Source of the DNA: Paracoccus fontiphilus
GTDB lineage: Bacteria > Pseudomonadota > Alphaproteobacteria > Rhodobacterales > Rhodobacteraceae
Direction: 5' to 3'
DNA: 64,000 nt
Assembly (NCBI RefSeq): GCF_017356265.1
Contig: NZ_JAFNAW010000007.1
Location: 34,898 to 98,897 of the forward strand
A model generated the notes under the pieces. That model ran no database searches. It saw nothing but the letters and a program-made list of their open reading frames with translations, and was not told the origin of the DNA. This document shows positions 18,182 to 27,628 of the stretch, piece by piece. The first letter of the stretch is position 1, and each line of letters opens with the position of its first letter. A program made the translations under genes and the position numbers.

Positions 18182-19057
18182 ATGGCACCCAGGGCAAGCT
18201 GGAAGGGATTCCTGAAGGTCGGAGAGGTCAGTTGCGCAGTCGGGCTTTACACCGCCGCCTCCACGTCCGAGCGGATCGCCTTTCACACGCTGAACCGCAA
18301 GACCGGCAACCGCGTCCACCGCGTCTTCGTGGACAGCGACACCGGCAAGACCGTCGAACGCGACGATCAGGTCAAGGGTTACGAAATCGGGCCCGACGAC
18401 TATGTCGTCCTTGACCCCGAGGAGGTCGCCTCGGCCGTGCCCGACAGCGACAAGACGCTGTCCGTCACCGCCTTTATCGGCTGCGATGACATCGACGACC
18501 TTTACTTCGACAAACCCTACTATATCGCCCCGTCCGACGAGGGCGCAGCCGAGGCCTTTGCGCTGATCCGGGACGGGATGCGCGGCAAGAAGGTCGCGGC
18601 GCTGGCCCAGACGGTGCTGTTCCGCCGCGTACGCACCGTGCTGATCCGCGCCCATGACGACGGGCTGATCGGGACCACGCTGAACTTCGACTACGAGGTT
18701 CGCGATCCTGCCGAGGTCTTCTCGGACCTGCCCGACATCCATATCCAGGGCGAGATGCTGGACCTTGCCCAGCACATCATCAAGACCAAGCGCGGCAAGT
18801 TCGATCCCAAGGACTTCGACGACCGCTACGAGGCGGCCCTTGCCGAACTGGTCAAGGCCAAGATCGAGGGCCGGAAGATCCAGCCCCGCAAGGAGCCCGC
18901 GCGCGAGGAGGTGGTCGATCTGATGGAAGCCTTGCGTGAAAGCGCGGCCCAGGCCAAGCCCGTGCGCCGCGTCCCGGCCAAGCCCCGGTCGCGCAGCGGC
19001 AGCACGACTAAGCGCCGGGCGCCGTCGCGGTCGCCTGCCAGCAAGAAGGCCGGCTAG
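18182..19057 (+). CDS. ku: non-homologous end joining protein Ku (copy 1)
   Basis: A 291-residue bacterial Ku. The hallmark N terminus MAPRASWKGFLKVGEVSC and the beta-barrel segments FHTLNRKTGNRV, VKGYEIGPDDYVVLD are present. Ku homodimers encircle DNA ends and recruit LigD. The C-terminal tail is rich in lysine, arginine and proline (RRVPAKPRSRSGSTTKRRA), typical of Ku C-terminal extensions that help DNA binding or threading. GGAGG sits five bases before the ATG. ligD follows after three bases, so the two are co-transcribed. Confidence 0.95.
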   Translation: MAPRASWKGFLKVGEVSCAVGLYTAASTSERIAFHTLNRKTGNRVHRVFVDSDTGKTVERDDQVKGYEIGPDDYVVLDPEEVASAVPDSDKTLSVTAFIGCDDIDDLYFDKPYYIAPSDEGAAEAFALIRDGMRGKKVAALAQTVLFRRVRTVLIRAHDDGLIGTTLNFDYEVRDPAEVFSDLPDIHIQGEMLDLAQHIIKTKRGKFDPKDFDDRYEAALAELVKAKIEGRKIQPRKEPAREEVVDLMEALRESAAQAKPVRRVPAKPRSRSGSTTKRRAPSRSPASKKAG

Positions 19058-19060
19058 GCC

Positions 19061-21562
19061 ATGGCAGGAACGTCCGGCGCGGGCCTTGATACCTACAACG
19101 AAAAGCGCGACTTCACGCAGACGCGGGAACCGCGCGGGCGCAAGGCCGCGAAGGCGGGCCGGTCCTTCGTGATCCAGAAGCACGCCGCGACCCGGCTCCA
19201 TTACGACCTGCGGCTGGAAATGGATGGCGTGCTGAAAAGCTGGGCCGTCACGAAGGGGCCAAGCCTTGTGGCGGGCGAAAAGCGCCTGGCCGTCCATGTC
19301 GAGGATCATCCGCTGGATTATGGCGGCTTCGAGGGCACCATCCCCAAGGGCAACTATGGCGCGGGCGCGGTGATCGTCTGGGACCGGGGCGACTGGGTGC
19401 CCATCGACGGCGACTATGCCAAGGGCAAGCTGGAGTTCGAACTGAAGGGCGAAAAGCTGGGCGGCCGCTGGCACCTGGTCAGGATGCGCGGCAGGCGCGG
19501 CGAAAAGCGCGAGAACTGGCTGCTGATCAAGTCCGAGGACGAGGCGGCGCGCCCCGGCGACGCCGCCGACATCCTGTCCGAACGTCCCGAATCCGTGAAG
19601 ACTGGCCGCACCGTCGAGGAGGTTGCCGAGGGCGCCGAGGAAAAGCCGAAGCCCGCCAAGCCCAAACCTGGGCGGACACGCAAGGCCGACGAAAAGGCCC
19701 CGGCGCCGCGCGCAAAGAAGGCGCCCATGCCGGATTTCATCGAACCGGCCCTTGCCACGCTGAAGCCTGCGCCGCCCACCGGGTCGAAGTGGCTGCACGA
19801 GGTCAAGTTCGACGGCTATCGCCTGCAGGCCCGGCTGGACGGGCAAACGGTGCGGCTGCTGACCCGCAGCGGGCTGGACTGGACCGACCGCTTCGGGGCC
19901 GAGGTGACGGACGCCTTGCGCGCCCTGCCTGCGGAAAGCGCCATCATGGATGGCGAACTGGTGGTCGAATCCGGGGCGGGATCGTCTGACTTCTCGGCCC
20001 TGCAGGCCGACCTGTCCGAAGGCCGAAAGGACCGCTTCGTCTTCTATGTCTTCGACCTGATGTATCTGAACGGCTACGACCTGCGCGAGGCGCCCCTGAT
20101 CGAACGCAAGGGAGTGCTGGAGGAGTTGGTGGGCACGGAACCGGGCCGGGTCAGGTTCAGCAGCCATTTCGGCGAAAGCGGGTCCATGGTGCTGCGCCAT
20201 GCCTGCCGGCTCAGCCTGGAAGGCATCATCTCGAAAGAGGCCGACGCCCCTTATCGTTCGGGGCGGGGCAAGGGCTGGATCAAGTCGAAATGCTCGGACC
20301 GGCAGGAATTCGTGGTGGCGGGCTATGTGCCGTCCACGACATCCGACAAGCTGATCGGCTCGTTGGTTTTGGGCGTGTTCGAGGGTGGCGCGCTGGTCCA
20401 TGTCGGCCGCGTCGGCACCGGCTTCTCCCAGAAGATCGCCGGAGAGCTGCGCGCCAGGCTGGAAGGGATGCGCATCGAAAAAAGCCCCTTCGCGGGCAAG
20501 CTGACCGCCGACGAGGCGCGCGGGGTCCGCTTCGTGCGCCCGGACCTGGTGGCCGAGGTGGAGTTCCGCGCCTGGACCGCAGACGGCCTTCTGCGCCACG
20601 CGTCCTTCCGGGGCCTGCGCGAAGACAAGGCGGCGGCCGAGGTGGTGCGCGAAAGCGGGCCGTCCAAGGTCGGCGAACCGAAGCCGCAAAAGCGCCGCGT
20701 CACGCTGACCCATCCCGACCGCATCTACTGGCCGGACGAAGGCATCACCAAGGAGGGACTGGCCGATTACTACGCCGAGGTCTGGCCGAAAATCGCCCCC
20801 TTCATCGTCGGGCGGCCGCTTGCCTTGCTGCGCTGCCCCGGCGGGATCAACGGTCAGAAGTTCTTCCAGAAGCACGCCTGGAACGGCATCAGCAAGCATA
20901 TCTCTCAGGTGAAAGACCCCGGGAAAAAGGCCGAGGAGGCCATGGTCGCCATCAACGACCTGGACGGGCTGATGGCCCTGGTCCAGTCGGCCGCGCTGGA
21001 GATCCATCCCTGGGGGTCCACCGTGGCCGATTGGGACCACCCCGACACGATCACCATGGACCTGGACCCCGGAGAGGGCGTCGCCTGGGAGGCCGTGGTC
21101 GCCGGCGCCCACGAGGTCCGGCAGCGGCTGGCCGATGCGGGGCTGGAGGCTTTCGTCAAGACGTCGGGCGGAAAGGGCCTGCATGTGGTGGCGCCCTTGA
21201 AGCCCAAGGCCGACTGGCCTGCCGTGAAGGCCTTCACCAAGGCCCTGGCCGGCGCCATGGCGGCGGACGACCCCGAGGCCTATGTCGCGACCATCACCAA
21301 GTCCAGGCGCAAGGGCCGCATCCTGATCGACTATCTGCGCAACCAGCGCGGCATGACGGCGGTGGCTGCCTATTCGACCCGTGCCCGCCCCGGCGCCGCT
21401 GTCTCCATGCCCGTCGCATGGGAGGAACTGGACCAGATCGGTCCTGCTTACTTCACGGTCCTGAACACGCCCGGCCGGCTTGCCGCCCTGGACCGGGACC
21501 CGTGGGAGGATTTCCACGCCGCCGCCCGGCCGCTGGAGGTCAAGCCGCCGCGCAGGCGCTGA
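19061..21562 (+). CDS. ligD: multifunctional ATP-dependent DNA ligase D
   Basis: An 833-residue LigD with domain order phosphoesterase, ligase, polymerase, as in Pseudomonas-type enzymes. Residues about 20 to 170 are the 3'-phosphoesterase (KHAATRLHYDLRLEMDG with its catalytic histidines). The ligase core follows, with adenylated lysine K249 in EVKFDGYRLQ. The C-terminal primase-polymerase begins near residue 545 (THPDRIYWPDEG) and shows the metal-binding ITMDLDPGEG. Together with Ku it repairs double-strand breaks by end processing, gap filling and sealing. The stop lies directly against the convergent second ku gene, with no spacer. Confidence 0.96.
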   Translation: MAGTSGAGLDTYNEKRDFTQTREPRGRKAAKAGRSFVIQKHAATRLHYDLRLEMDGVLKSWAVTKGPSLVAGEKRLAVHVEDHPLDYGGFEGTIPKGNYGAGAVIVWDRGDWVPIDGDYAKGKLEFELKGEKLGGRWHLVRMRGRRGEKRENWLLIKSEDEAARPGDAADILSERPESVKTGRTVEEVAEGAEEKPKPAKPKPGRTRKADEKAPAPRAKKAPMPDFIEPALATLKPAPPTGSKWLHEVKFDGYRLQARLDGQTVRLLTRSGLDWTDRFGAEVTDALRALPAESAIMDGELVVESGAGSSDFSALQADLSEGRKDRFVFYVFDLMYLNGYDLREAPLIERKGVLEELVGTEPGRVRFSSHFGESGSMVLRHACRLSLEGIISKEADAPYRSGRGKGWIKSKCSDRQEFVVAGYVPSTTSDKLIGSLVLGVFEGGALVHVGRVGTGFSQKIAGELRARLEGMRIEKSPFAGKLTADEARGVRFVRPDLVAEVEFRAWTADGLLRHASFRGLREDKAAAEVVRESGPSKVGEPKPQKRRVTLTHPDRIYWPDEGITKEGLADYYAEVWPKIAPFIVGRPLALLRCPGGINGQKFFQKHAWNGISKHISQVKDPGKKAEEAMVAINDLDGLMALVQSAALEIHPWGSTVADWDHPDTITMDLDPGEGVAWEAVVAGAHEVRQRLADAGLEAFVKTSGGKGLHVVAPLKPKADWPAVKAFTKALAGAMAADDPEAYVATITKSRRKGRILIDYLRNQRGMTAVAAYSTRARPGAAVSMPVAWEELDQIGPAYFTVLNTPGRLAALDRDPWEDFHAAARPLEVKPPRRR

Positions 21563-22369
21563 TCAGCGGCTGCTGCGGCGTCCCTCGGCCTGGATGCTTT
21601 TCTTCAGCGCGGTCATGATGTCGATGACATTGTCTTCCGGCGCGGCCGCGCGTGGCTTGGGGCGGGCCGCGCGCTTCTTGCCCTTCTTCTTGGCGGCGAT
21701 GATGTCCTTCAGCCGCGCCTGCACCGGATCGTCCACCATTCCCGCATCCCAGGGCGTCGTGCTTTCGTCGATCAGCTTGCGGACCAGCGTCATCAGCTTC
21801 GCCTCGGGCTTTTCGGTCCCAAGCGCGTCGAAGTAGTCGGCGTCGTCGCGCACCTCGTCGCCATAGCGCAGGGTCCACAGGACGATGCCCTTGTCGCGCG
21901 GCTTCAGCATCACCGCGCGTTCGCGGCGATACATCACCACGCGCGAGATGCCGACGGTGCCCGTGACCTCCATCGCGTCGCGGATCACGGCAAAGGCCTC
22001 CTGGCCCACCTCGTCGGCCGGCATCAGGAAGTGCGGCCTGTCATACCACACCCAGGCGATCGAATTTGCGGGCACGAACATGTCGATGTCGATGGTGCGC
22101 GTGCTTTCAAGGGCGACCGCCTCGATCTCCTCGTCCTCCAGCATGACATAGTCGTTCTCGCCGCGCTCGTAGCCCTTGACCTCGTCCTCCTCGCGGACGG
22201 GGCGTCCGGTCTCGGCATCGACATACTGGCTGACCACGCGGTTGCCGGTCCTGGCGTTCAGCGTGTGGAAGCGGACCTTCTCGCCCTCGGTCGTGGCCGG
22301 CATCAGGGTGACGGGGCAGGTCACCAGGGACAGCTTCAGATAGCCTTTCCAGAACGTGCGCGGGGCCAT
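21563..22369 (-). CDS. ku: non-homologous end joining protein Ku (copy 2)
   Basis: A 268-residue second Ku. It starts MAPRTFWKGYLKLSLVTC and retains FHTLNARTGNRV and VKGYERGENDYVML, as in the first copy but clearly diverged. The C terminus has a basic stretch (AAKKKGKKRAARPKPRA) and then EDNVIDIMTALKKSIQAE, the short LigD-interaction-like end seen in many Ku proteins. AAGGA lies six bases before the ATG at 22369. It ends exactly where ligD ends on the other strand. Two Ku paralogues may form heterodimers, as reported for rhizobial Ku sets. Confidence 0.95.
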   Translation of the reverse strand: MAPRTFWKGYLKLSLVTCPVTLMPATTEGEKVRFHTLNARTGNRVVSQYVDAETGRPVREEDEVKGYERGENDYVMLEDEEIEAVALESTRTIDIDMFVPANSIAWVWYDRPHFLMPADEVGQEAFAVIRDAMEVTGTVGISRVVMYRRERAVMLKPRDKGIVLWTLRYGDEVRDDADYFDALGTEKPEAKLMTLVRKLIDESTTPWDAGMVDDPVQARLKDIIAAKKKGKKRAARPKPRAAAPEDNVIDIMTALKKSIQAEGRRSSR

Positions 22370-22531
22370 GGCGGATTCCTTCACCGGATGAAAGGCAACG
22401 GCGGCAGCCGGGCTTTGTTCCGCAGCGCCACACGCCCGGCCCGGCATGACAAATGTCAACCGGGGCAGGGGCAAAGGAACTGCCGGGCAGCCACGCTGTT
22501 GAGGCAGGTCATCAACACGAAGGAAGCCGCC

Positions 22532-23284
22532 ATGAGCGTTGCGCTTGTTACCGGCGCGTCGACGGGGATCGGGTACGAACTGGCCCGCCTGTGCGTCGCC
22601 GACGGTCACGACACCATCATCGTCGCCAATGAGCCCGCCATCCACACCGCCGCGGCCGAATTGGGCGCCCGCCCGGTCGAGGCCGACCTGGCGACACGAA
22701 ACGGGGCGCAGGCGGTGGTCGCGGCCCTGGGCGGGCAGGATGTGGACTACCTGTTCCTGAACGCGGGCACGGGGCTTGGCCACGGCTTCCTGGACCAGGA
22801 CCTCGGCAGGGTCGAGAATATCGTGATGACGAACATCCTGGGGGTGCTGCGCCTGGCCCATCCGCTGGGCAGGCGCATGGTCGCGCGGGGAAAGGGGCGC
22901 ATCCTGATCACCGGGTCCATCGTGGGCTACATGCCGGGCGCCTATCAGGCAGTCTACAGCGGGTCCAAGGCGTTTCTCAACAGCTTCTCCATCGCCTTGG
23001 CCGAGGAGCTGAAGGACACGGGCGTGACCGTCACCTGCCTGATGCCCGGCGCCACGGAGACCCGGTTCTTCGAACGCGCGGACATGCTGGACACGCCTGT
23101 GGGCCAGGCCAGGAAGGACGATCCCGCCGACGTCGCGAAGACCGGCTACCAGGCGATGATGGACGGACGGGCGCAGGTGACGCATGGCCTGAAGAACAAG
23201 GCCCAGGCCGCCGCCGCCGAAATTCTTCCGGCCGAGATGGTTGCCAAGCTGAGCACAAGGATGTCCAAGCCCGAGGACGAGTGA
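22532..23284 (+). CDS. SDR family oxidoreductase
   Basis: A 250-residue short-chain dehydrogenase. The cofactor site is LVTGASTGIGYELARL, followed by FLNAGTGLGHGF (NAG), catalytic serine in LITGSIVGYMPG, and YSGSKAF carrying the active-site YxxxK. Substrate unknown. The ribosome site AAGGAAG precedes the ATG at 22532. It is divergent from the second ku gene across 162 bases and convergent with the DUF421 gene. Confidence 0.9.
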   Translation: MSVALVTGASTGIGYELARLCVADGHDTIIVANEPAIHTAAAELGARPVEADLATRNGAQAVVAALGGQDVDYLFLNAGTGLGHGFLDQDLGRVENIVMTNILGVLRLAHPLGRRMVARGKGRILITGSIVGYMPGAYQAVYSGSKAFLNSFSIALAEELKDTGVTVTCLMPGATETRFFERADMLDTPVGQARKDDPADVAKTGYQAMMDGRAQVTHGLKNKAQAAAAEILPAEMVAKLSTRMSKPEDE

Positions 23285-23322
23285 GGCCAGTCCACGGCAC
23301 CGGCAATGGCGCGGGTCCGCGC

Positions 23323-23769
23323 CTAGCCTTCCTTCGGGATGATGCTGATGCCGCCGCTGACTTCCAGCACCGCCGCGTCGATGTCGCCCAGCGTCCTGAG
23401 GCCGTGCTGCGCCCGCGCGGCTTCCAGCAGGTCGCCCACGCCGACCCGGGCGCGGTCCATCGCCTCCTCGTCGATCTTCCCGTTGCTGATGAGCACGGTG
23501 GGGTTGCCGTCCAGAATCGACGCCGCCCTGTCCGAGCGCGACTTGACGAAGGCCAGCAGCACATCGGTCGCAAACAGCGTGATGATCAGGATCGCCGCGT
23601 TGGTGATGGAGAAATCGTCGCCCAGCAGCGCCTGCTGCGTCGTCTCGGCGATGATCAGCAGCAGGACGAAGTCGAAAGGCGTCATCTGCGCCAGGGTGCG
23701 GCGGCCCGACAGCCGGGTCGCGATCAGCAGGACGACGTAGATTGCGATGCCGCGGATGACTGAATCCAT
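23323..23769 (-). CDS. DUF421 family membrane protein
   Basis: A 148-residue YetF/DUF421-type protein. It has three likely membrane helices at the N terminus (IAIYVVLLIATRLSG, FDFVLLLIIAETTQQ, AAILIITLFATDVLLAF), with the conserved GRRTLAQMTPFDFV loop, followed by a small soluble domain around ILDGNPTVLISNGKI. The family is found in spores and stress loci and has no firmly known function. It is last of a minus-strand string with small membrane proteins, an alcohol dehydrogenase and manganese catalase, consistent with a stress role. Confidence 0.85.
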   Translation of the reverse strand: MDSVIRGIAIYVVLLIATRLSGRRTLAQMTPFDFVLLLIIAETTQQALLGDDFSITNAAILIITLFATDVLLAFVKSRSDRAASILDGNPTVLISNGKIDEEAMDRARVGVGDLLEAARAQHGLRTLGDIDAAVLEVSGGISIIPKEG

Positions 23770-23777
23770 GATGGCCC

Positions 23778-24293
23778 TCAGGGAAGAACGACAAGGTTGA
23801 TCCGGCGGGTTTCGCCTTCGATGCTCATCTCGAAGCTGGTCCAGCCGAAATGCATGGCGCGCAGGTTGATCGTGACCTCGTGCGGGGCAGGGCCCCGGGC
23901 GGGAAAGGTCATCGTCTGCGCGCCTTCGGTCAGGCGGCTGTGGTCGGGTTCGGGCTGGATGCGCTCGATCGAGAAGCGGTCGAAGAAGGGCTGCGAGATT
24001 TGCACCTCGTGGCTGTCGGCGGGATTGTCGAAGATGATCGCCACGTCGTCCGAGCCTTCCCACCGGGACACCCGCGGCACCTCGGCCGTGGCATGGGCGA
24101 ACCGGATCGTCTGCTTCTGGAAGACGCCGCCGCTGCCCGTCATGCCCAGGATCGCCAGCAGCATGATGCCGCCAAAGCACCACCAGGCGATCCGCTGCAG
24201 CCGCCAATAGCGACGCTGCCTGTCGCGCGGCTCGTCAAGCTGCAGCCCGTCGGGGCGTATCTCCGGAATGGTAAGTCTTGTCCCCTGGCCCAT
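23778..24293 (-). CDS. hypothetical single-pass membrane protein
   Basis: A 171-residue protein I do not recognise. It has one membrane helix near residues 35 to 55 (IAWWCFGGIMLLAILGM) after a charged N terminus (RDRQRRYWRLQR), then a beta-rich domain that would lie outside the membrane (VSRWEGSDDVAIIFDN, LRAMHFGWTSFEMSIEG). The start at 24293 has GGAG seven bases upstream. It lies nine bases ahead of the DUF421 gene and is presumably part of the same transcript; function unknown. Confidence 0.7.
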   Translation of the reverse strand: MGQGTRLTIPEIRPDGLQLDEPRDRQRRYWRLQRIAWWCFGGIMLLAILGMTGSGGVFQKQTIRFAHATAEVPRVSRWEGSDDVAIIFDNPADSHEVQISQPFFDRFSIERIQPEPDHSRLTEGAQTMTFPARGPAPHEVTINLRAMHFGWTSFEMSIEGETRRINLVVLP

Positions 24294-24362
24294 GGCCGGT
24301 CTCCGCAAGCTCTTGCTTCTCAAGCAAAAGCAAGCAGGACGGCTTGCGGTTCCATGCCGGGT

Positions 24363-24530
24363 TCACGGCCGGCCTTGTTCCGTTTCCGGCGGATCGTCGT
24401 GAACCTCGGTGGCGTGCCAAAGATTGCGGCCCAGGAACATCACCAGGACGATGGCGACGATGATCGCCACCGCCGCGATGCCCGCGCGGCCAAGGCGCCG
24501 GGGGCCGGGCTTGGGCTCGCGGTTCGTCAT
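24363..24530 (-). CDS. small membrane protein
   Basis: A 55-residue frame: MTNREPKPGPRRLGRAG, then a hydrophobic helix (IAAVAIIVAIVLVMFLG) and a short polar tail. It starts inside the last codons of the upstream 67-residue gene as an ATGA overlap (24527-24530), which supports real translation. It looks like a single-pass inner-membrane micropeptide of unknown function. The following 69 bases to the next gene hold nothing that I recognise. Confidence 0.6.
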   Translation of the reverse strand: MTNREPKPGPRRLGRAGIAAVAIIVAIVLVMFLGRNLWHATEVHDDPPETEQGRP

Positions 24531-24730
24531 GACAGCGCCCAGATCGCGCCCAGGATCACCAGCAGGATCATCGCCACGGGCCAGACCAGCACCTGCCAGG
24601 CCAGCCTGCTGCGCACGGGCGCCGTGGCGCGGACGTAATCGGTGTCCGACGGTTCGCCCGCCGCCCCGGCGGACCGGTCGATGGGACCGGCCTCGGTCGT
24701 CTTCTCGCCGTCTTCGGTCGTGCCGGGCAT
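24527..24730 (-). CDS. small C-tail-anchored membrane protein
   Basis: A 67-residue protein with an acidic/polar N terminus (MPGTTEDGEKTTEAG) and one C-terminal hydrophobic segment (VLVWPVAMILLVILGAIWAL) ending close to the C terminus. It lies four bases after the alcohol dehydrogenase stop and overlaps the next small gene. Role unknown; position suggests an envelope stress accessory. Confidence 0.65.
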   Translation of the reverse strand: MPGTTEDGEKTTEAGPIDRSAGAAGEPSDTDYVRATAPVRSRLAWQVLVWPVAMILLVILGAIWALS

Positions 24731-24734
24731 GATC

Positions 24735-25922
24735 CTAGCTCCCTTGTGCCATGCCGGGCTTCAGGACCACCTTGGTCCATTCGTCCTGCTTGCCGTGGAA
24801 GTTCCTGTAGCCGGTCGGCGCGTCCTCCAGCGACAGGCGATGCGAGATCAGGAAGGTCGTGTCGATCTCGCCCTCCAGGATGCGGTGCAGCAATTCCTTG
24901 CTGTAGCGCTGCACATGGGTCTGGCCGGTACGGATCTGCAGGCCCTTTTCCATCAGCGCGCCGATCGGGAACTTGTCGGCCAGACCGCCATAGACGCCGG
25001 GGATCGACACCCGCCCACCCTTGCGCACCGCCATCAGCGCCATGCGCAGGGCATGGACATTGTCGGCGCCGATGCCGACCTTCTGCTTCAGCGCGTCCAT
25101 CAGCGCATCCGGCGAAAAGCCGTGGCTTTCCATGCCCACGGCGTCGATGACCGCGTCGGGGCCGATGCCGCCGCTCATCTCCATCAGGGCTTCCAGCACA
25201 TGGGTCTGCTTGAAGTCGATGACCTTGGCGCCCAGCTTGCGGGCCAGATCCAGACGATGGGGGTAATGGTCGATGGCGATGACCTGTCCCGCGCCCATCA
25301 GCAGCGCTGACTGGATCGCGAACAGCCCCACGGGGCCGCAGCCCCAGACGGCCACGTTGTCCCCGGGCTGGATGTCGGCGTTTTCCGCGGCCATCCAGCC
25401 GGTCGGCAGGATGTCGGACAGGAACAGTACCTCTTCGTCGGACGGCCCTTCGGGGATCACGATCGGGCCGACATCGGAAAACGGCACGCGCACGTATTCC
25501 GCCTGCCCGCCGGGATAGCCGCCGGTCATGTGCGAGTATCCGAAGAGCCCGCTCATGGCATGGCCATACAGCAGTTCGGACGCTTCCTGCTTTTCCACCG
25601 GATTCGAGTTGTCGCAGGCCGAGAACTGCTGCTGCTGGCAGAAGAAGCACGCCCCGCAGGAAATGGTGAAGGGCACCACCACGCGGTCGCCCTTCTTCAG
25701 CGTCGATTTCGGGCCGGTTTCCACCACGCGACCCATGAATTCATGGCCCAGGATGTCGCCCGGCATCAGGCCGGGGATCACCGCGTCGTAAAGATGCAGA
25801 TCCGATCCGCAGATGGCGGTCGCCGTGATCTCGATGATGGCGTCGCGCGGGTTGACGATCTGGGGATCGGGAACGGTGTCCACGCGGACGTCGTGCTTGC
25901 CGTGCCAGGTGAGTGCGCGCAT
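24735..25922 (-). CDS. zinc-dependent alcohol dehydrogenase
   Basis: A 395-residue zinc alcohol dehydrogenase of the formaldehyde/glutathione-dependent-like MDR group. Catalytic zinc ligands appear in [12 protein letters not shown] and [10 protein letters not shown]; the structural zinc cysteines lie in [17 protein letters not shown]. The NAD fold contains [19 protein letters not shown]. It is longer than simple MDR enzymes because of the [16 protein letters not shown] insertion typical of this group. Start and upstream stop overlap by one base (TGATG). Substrate could be an alcohol or aldehyde adduct; not resolved. Confidence 0.85.
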   Translation of the reverse strand: MRALTWHGKHDVRVDTVPDPQIVNPRDAIIEITATAICGSDLHLYDAVIPGLMPGDILGHEFMGRVVETGPKSTLKKGDRVVVPFTISCGACFFCQQQQFSACDNSNPVEKQEASELLYGHAMSGLFGYSHMTGGYPGGQAEYVRVPFSDVGPIVIPEGPSDEEVLFLSDILPTGWMAAENADIQPGDNVAVWGCGPVGLFAIQSALLMGAGQVIAIDHYPHRLDLARKLGAKVIDFKQTHVLEALMEMSGGIGPDAVIDAVGMESHGFSPDALMDALKQKVGIGADNVHALRMALMAVRKGGRVSIPGVYGGLADKFPIGALMEKGLQIRTGQTHVQRYSKELLHRILEGEIDTTFLISHRLSLEDAPTGYRNFHGKQDEWTKVVLKPGMAQGS

Positions 25923-26539
25923 CAGTCTGCCTTTCTGTTGGACGAGGTGGCGATCTCGCCGGTTTCGAGAAGCATCTTCAGGCGCTTCAGTTCCTGCTTG
26001 CCGCGCATCTTGGGGTCGGCGCCCCTCAGCCTGGCCGCCCATTGCCCGACGATGCCCGCCCGCGGGCGCCAGGCGATATGCGCCTCGACCTCGGTACCCC
26101 GTCCGACGGGCGCGTCGCGCAACTGGACCTTGGCCTCGATGTCGATCTCGGCGCCTTCGACGGACCGCCAGGCCAGGGCCTCGTTCTCGCGGTCCTCGAC
26201 CAGACGGGTTTCCACGGCCAGATGCCCGTCGGGCGTGTCGATGACCCAGGTCACGTCCTCGCCGCTGACCTGAACGGCGGCAAGGCCCTCCATGAAGTCG
26301 GTCAGATGGTCCGGCTTGCGCCACATCTCGTAGATGCGGCTGCGCGGCGCGGCGATGGTGACGGTGCGGCCCGCGACCTGGTAGCCGCCGAAGCCGGAAC
26401 GGCGCGCGGTGCGGCCCGGCGCGCTGTCCGGCGGGCGCTTGGGGCCGGTCTTCAGGATCGCGCTTGCGGCAAGGCCCGCGCCCACGGTCAGGGCAAGCAC
26501 GGCGGCGGCAAGGGGCAGGTCGGTCTGGCGACGGTGCAT
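25922..26539 (-). CDS. SRPBCC family protein
   Basis: A 205-residue START-like/SRPBCC fold protein: [20 protein letters not shown] is the typical first helix-loop, followed by [16 protein letters not shown] and [17 protein letters not shown] strands. The N terminus has a hydrophobic segment ([20 protein letters not shown]) that could anchor it. SRPBCC proteins bind hydrophobic ligands. It precedes the alcohol dehydrogenase with a one-base overlap and follows manganese catalase. Confidence 0.8.
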   Translation of the reverse strand: MHRRQTDLPLAAAVLALTVGAGLAASAILKTGPKRPPDSAPGRTARRSGFGGYQVAGRTVTIAAPRSRIYEMWRKPDHLTDFMEGLAAVQVSGEDVTWVIDTPDGHLAVETRLVEDRENEALAWRSVEGAEIDIEAKVQLRDAPVGRGTEVEAHIAWRPRAGIVGQWAARLRGADPKMRGKQELKRLKMLLETGEIATSSNRKAD

Positions 26540-26559
26540 CGGAAAACTCCGTGAAACAG

Positions 26560-26583
26560 GGCGGCCGCCGGAGGACGGCCGCC
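26560..26583 (-). terminator. hairpin after manganese catalase gene
   Basis: GGCGGCC and GGCCGCC form a 7-bp stem with a 10-base loop between the catalase stop and the SRPBCC gene. On the minus strand it is followed by CTGTTTC. It may partly terminate or attenuate transcription into the following genes. Confidence 0.4.
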
Positions 26584-26591
26584 GTCCTTTG

Positions 26592-27527
26592 TCAGCGTGA
26601 TTTCTGGTAAAGCTTGCTGGCGATCTCGAACATCTCCTCGGGCGCGTAGTCCGGGGTGAAGGCCGAGGGGACGCCCGTCAGGTCATGGATCTTGCCGCCC
26701 TCGGGCAGGCCGTCCACCACCTCCAGCTCGCCCGGCGGATCGTCGGGCAGGGCGGTTTCCCCGCCGCCGCCCCAGATGCCGCGCATCTCCTCGTAGTCCG
26801 AGGGGCTGAAGGTATAAAGCCGGCGGTGCGAGCCTTCGGCCAGATACTTCTGGCATTCCGGAATGTTGCCCAAGGGGATGTTCGGCGTGGGCAGGAACTT
26901 GTCCAGATCCACACCCGTCAGCTTCTTCAGCGCCAGGGCATAGGCATGGGCATGGACCGATCCGCGCACCAGCAGATAGCCGCAGACCTCGCGCCCGGTA
27001 ATGTTGGCGTCGGTCAGCGATTCATAGACCCGCAGCTTGTGCAGCCGCGCGCCGCATTCCAGGTGGAAATTGTGCAGAAGGTCCACGATCACGTTGCCGG
27101 TCGTCGTGACCATGTCCGCGTTCCAGGACATCGAGTTCGAGTTGACCGGAACCGCGCCCCCCGCATGGCTGAAGAACGAGGCGGCGGACCGGATGTCCTT
27201 CATCTCCTCGAACGGCGCTTTTGAGATGTCGCCGCCGTCGCCCTCGTCACCGCCGGGCTTGTCGGGGCCGTTGGCCAGCATCGCCACCCCGTTCGAGACC
27301 AGTTCCACATGGCCCAGTTCCTCGGCCGTGATGGCGGCGACCAGGCTGTAGAAGGGGCGCAGCTTGGATTTGCTGCGGAAGTTGAAGCTTTGGAACATGT
27401 AGTTCCCCAGCGTCGACATCTCGCCATACTTGCCGCCAAGCAGTTCCTGCAGGGCGGCGGCGGCGTTCGGGTCTTGTCGCTTGGGGGCAGGCAATTCGAC
27501 TTGCAGCTTATCGACGCGCAGGAACAT
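26592..27527 (-). CDS. manganese catalase
   Basis: A 311-residue dimanganese (non-heme) catalase that splits hydrogen peroxide. The four-helix ferritin-like core shows the metal-binding pattern: ALQELLGGKYGEMSTLGNYM, then AAITAEELGHVELV (EExxH), HLECGARLHKLRVYES and VRGSVHAHAYALAL. Length is normal for the family. GGAG lies seven bases before the ATG. It leads a stress gene string and would protect against peroxide, for example in dry or oxidative conditions. Confidence 0.93.
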   Translation of the reverse strand: MFLRVDKLQVELPAPKRQDPNAAAALQELLGGKYGEMSTLGNYMFQSFNFRSKSKLRPFYSLVAAITAEELGHVELVSNGVAMLANGPDKPGGDEGDGGDISKAPFEEMKDIRSAASFFSHAGGAVPVNSNSMSWNADMVTTTGNVIVDLLHNFHLECGARLHKLRVYESLTDANITGREVCGYLLVRGSVHAHAYALALKKLTGVDLDKFLPTPNIPLGNIPECQKYLAEGSHRRLYTFSPSDYEEMRGIWGGGGETALPDDPPGELEVVDGLPEGGKIHDLTGVPSAFTPDYAPEEMFEIASKLYQKSR

Positions 27528-27628
27528 GGCTGTTCTCCGGGTGTGGGATGCGAGACAGAAACCCGTGCTGTCTCTTTCCGTTCCCCCGGAGGACCTGAAC
27601 AAAGGTTAATCGCGCCAGATACCGCCTG

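Noticed and set aside
18101..21517. A long antisense open frame of 1138 codons opposite ku and ligD.
   Set aside because: It mirrors GC-rich codon structure of clear genes; translation shows no known domain, and ku and ligD explain the region.
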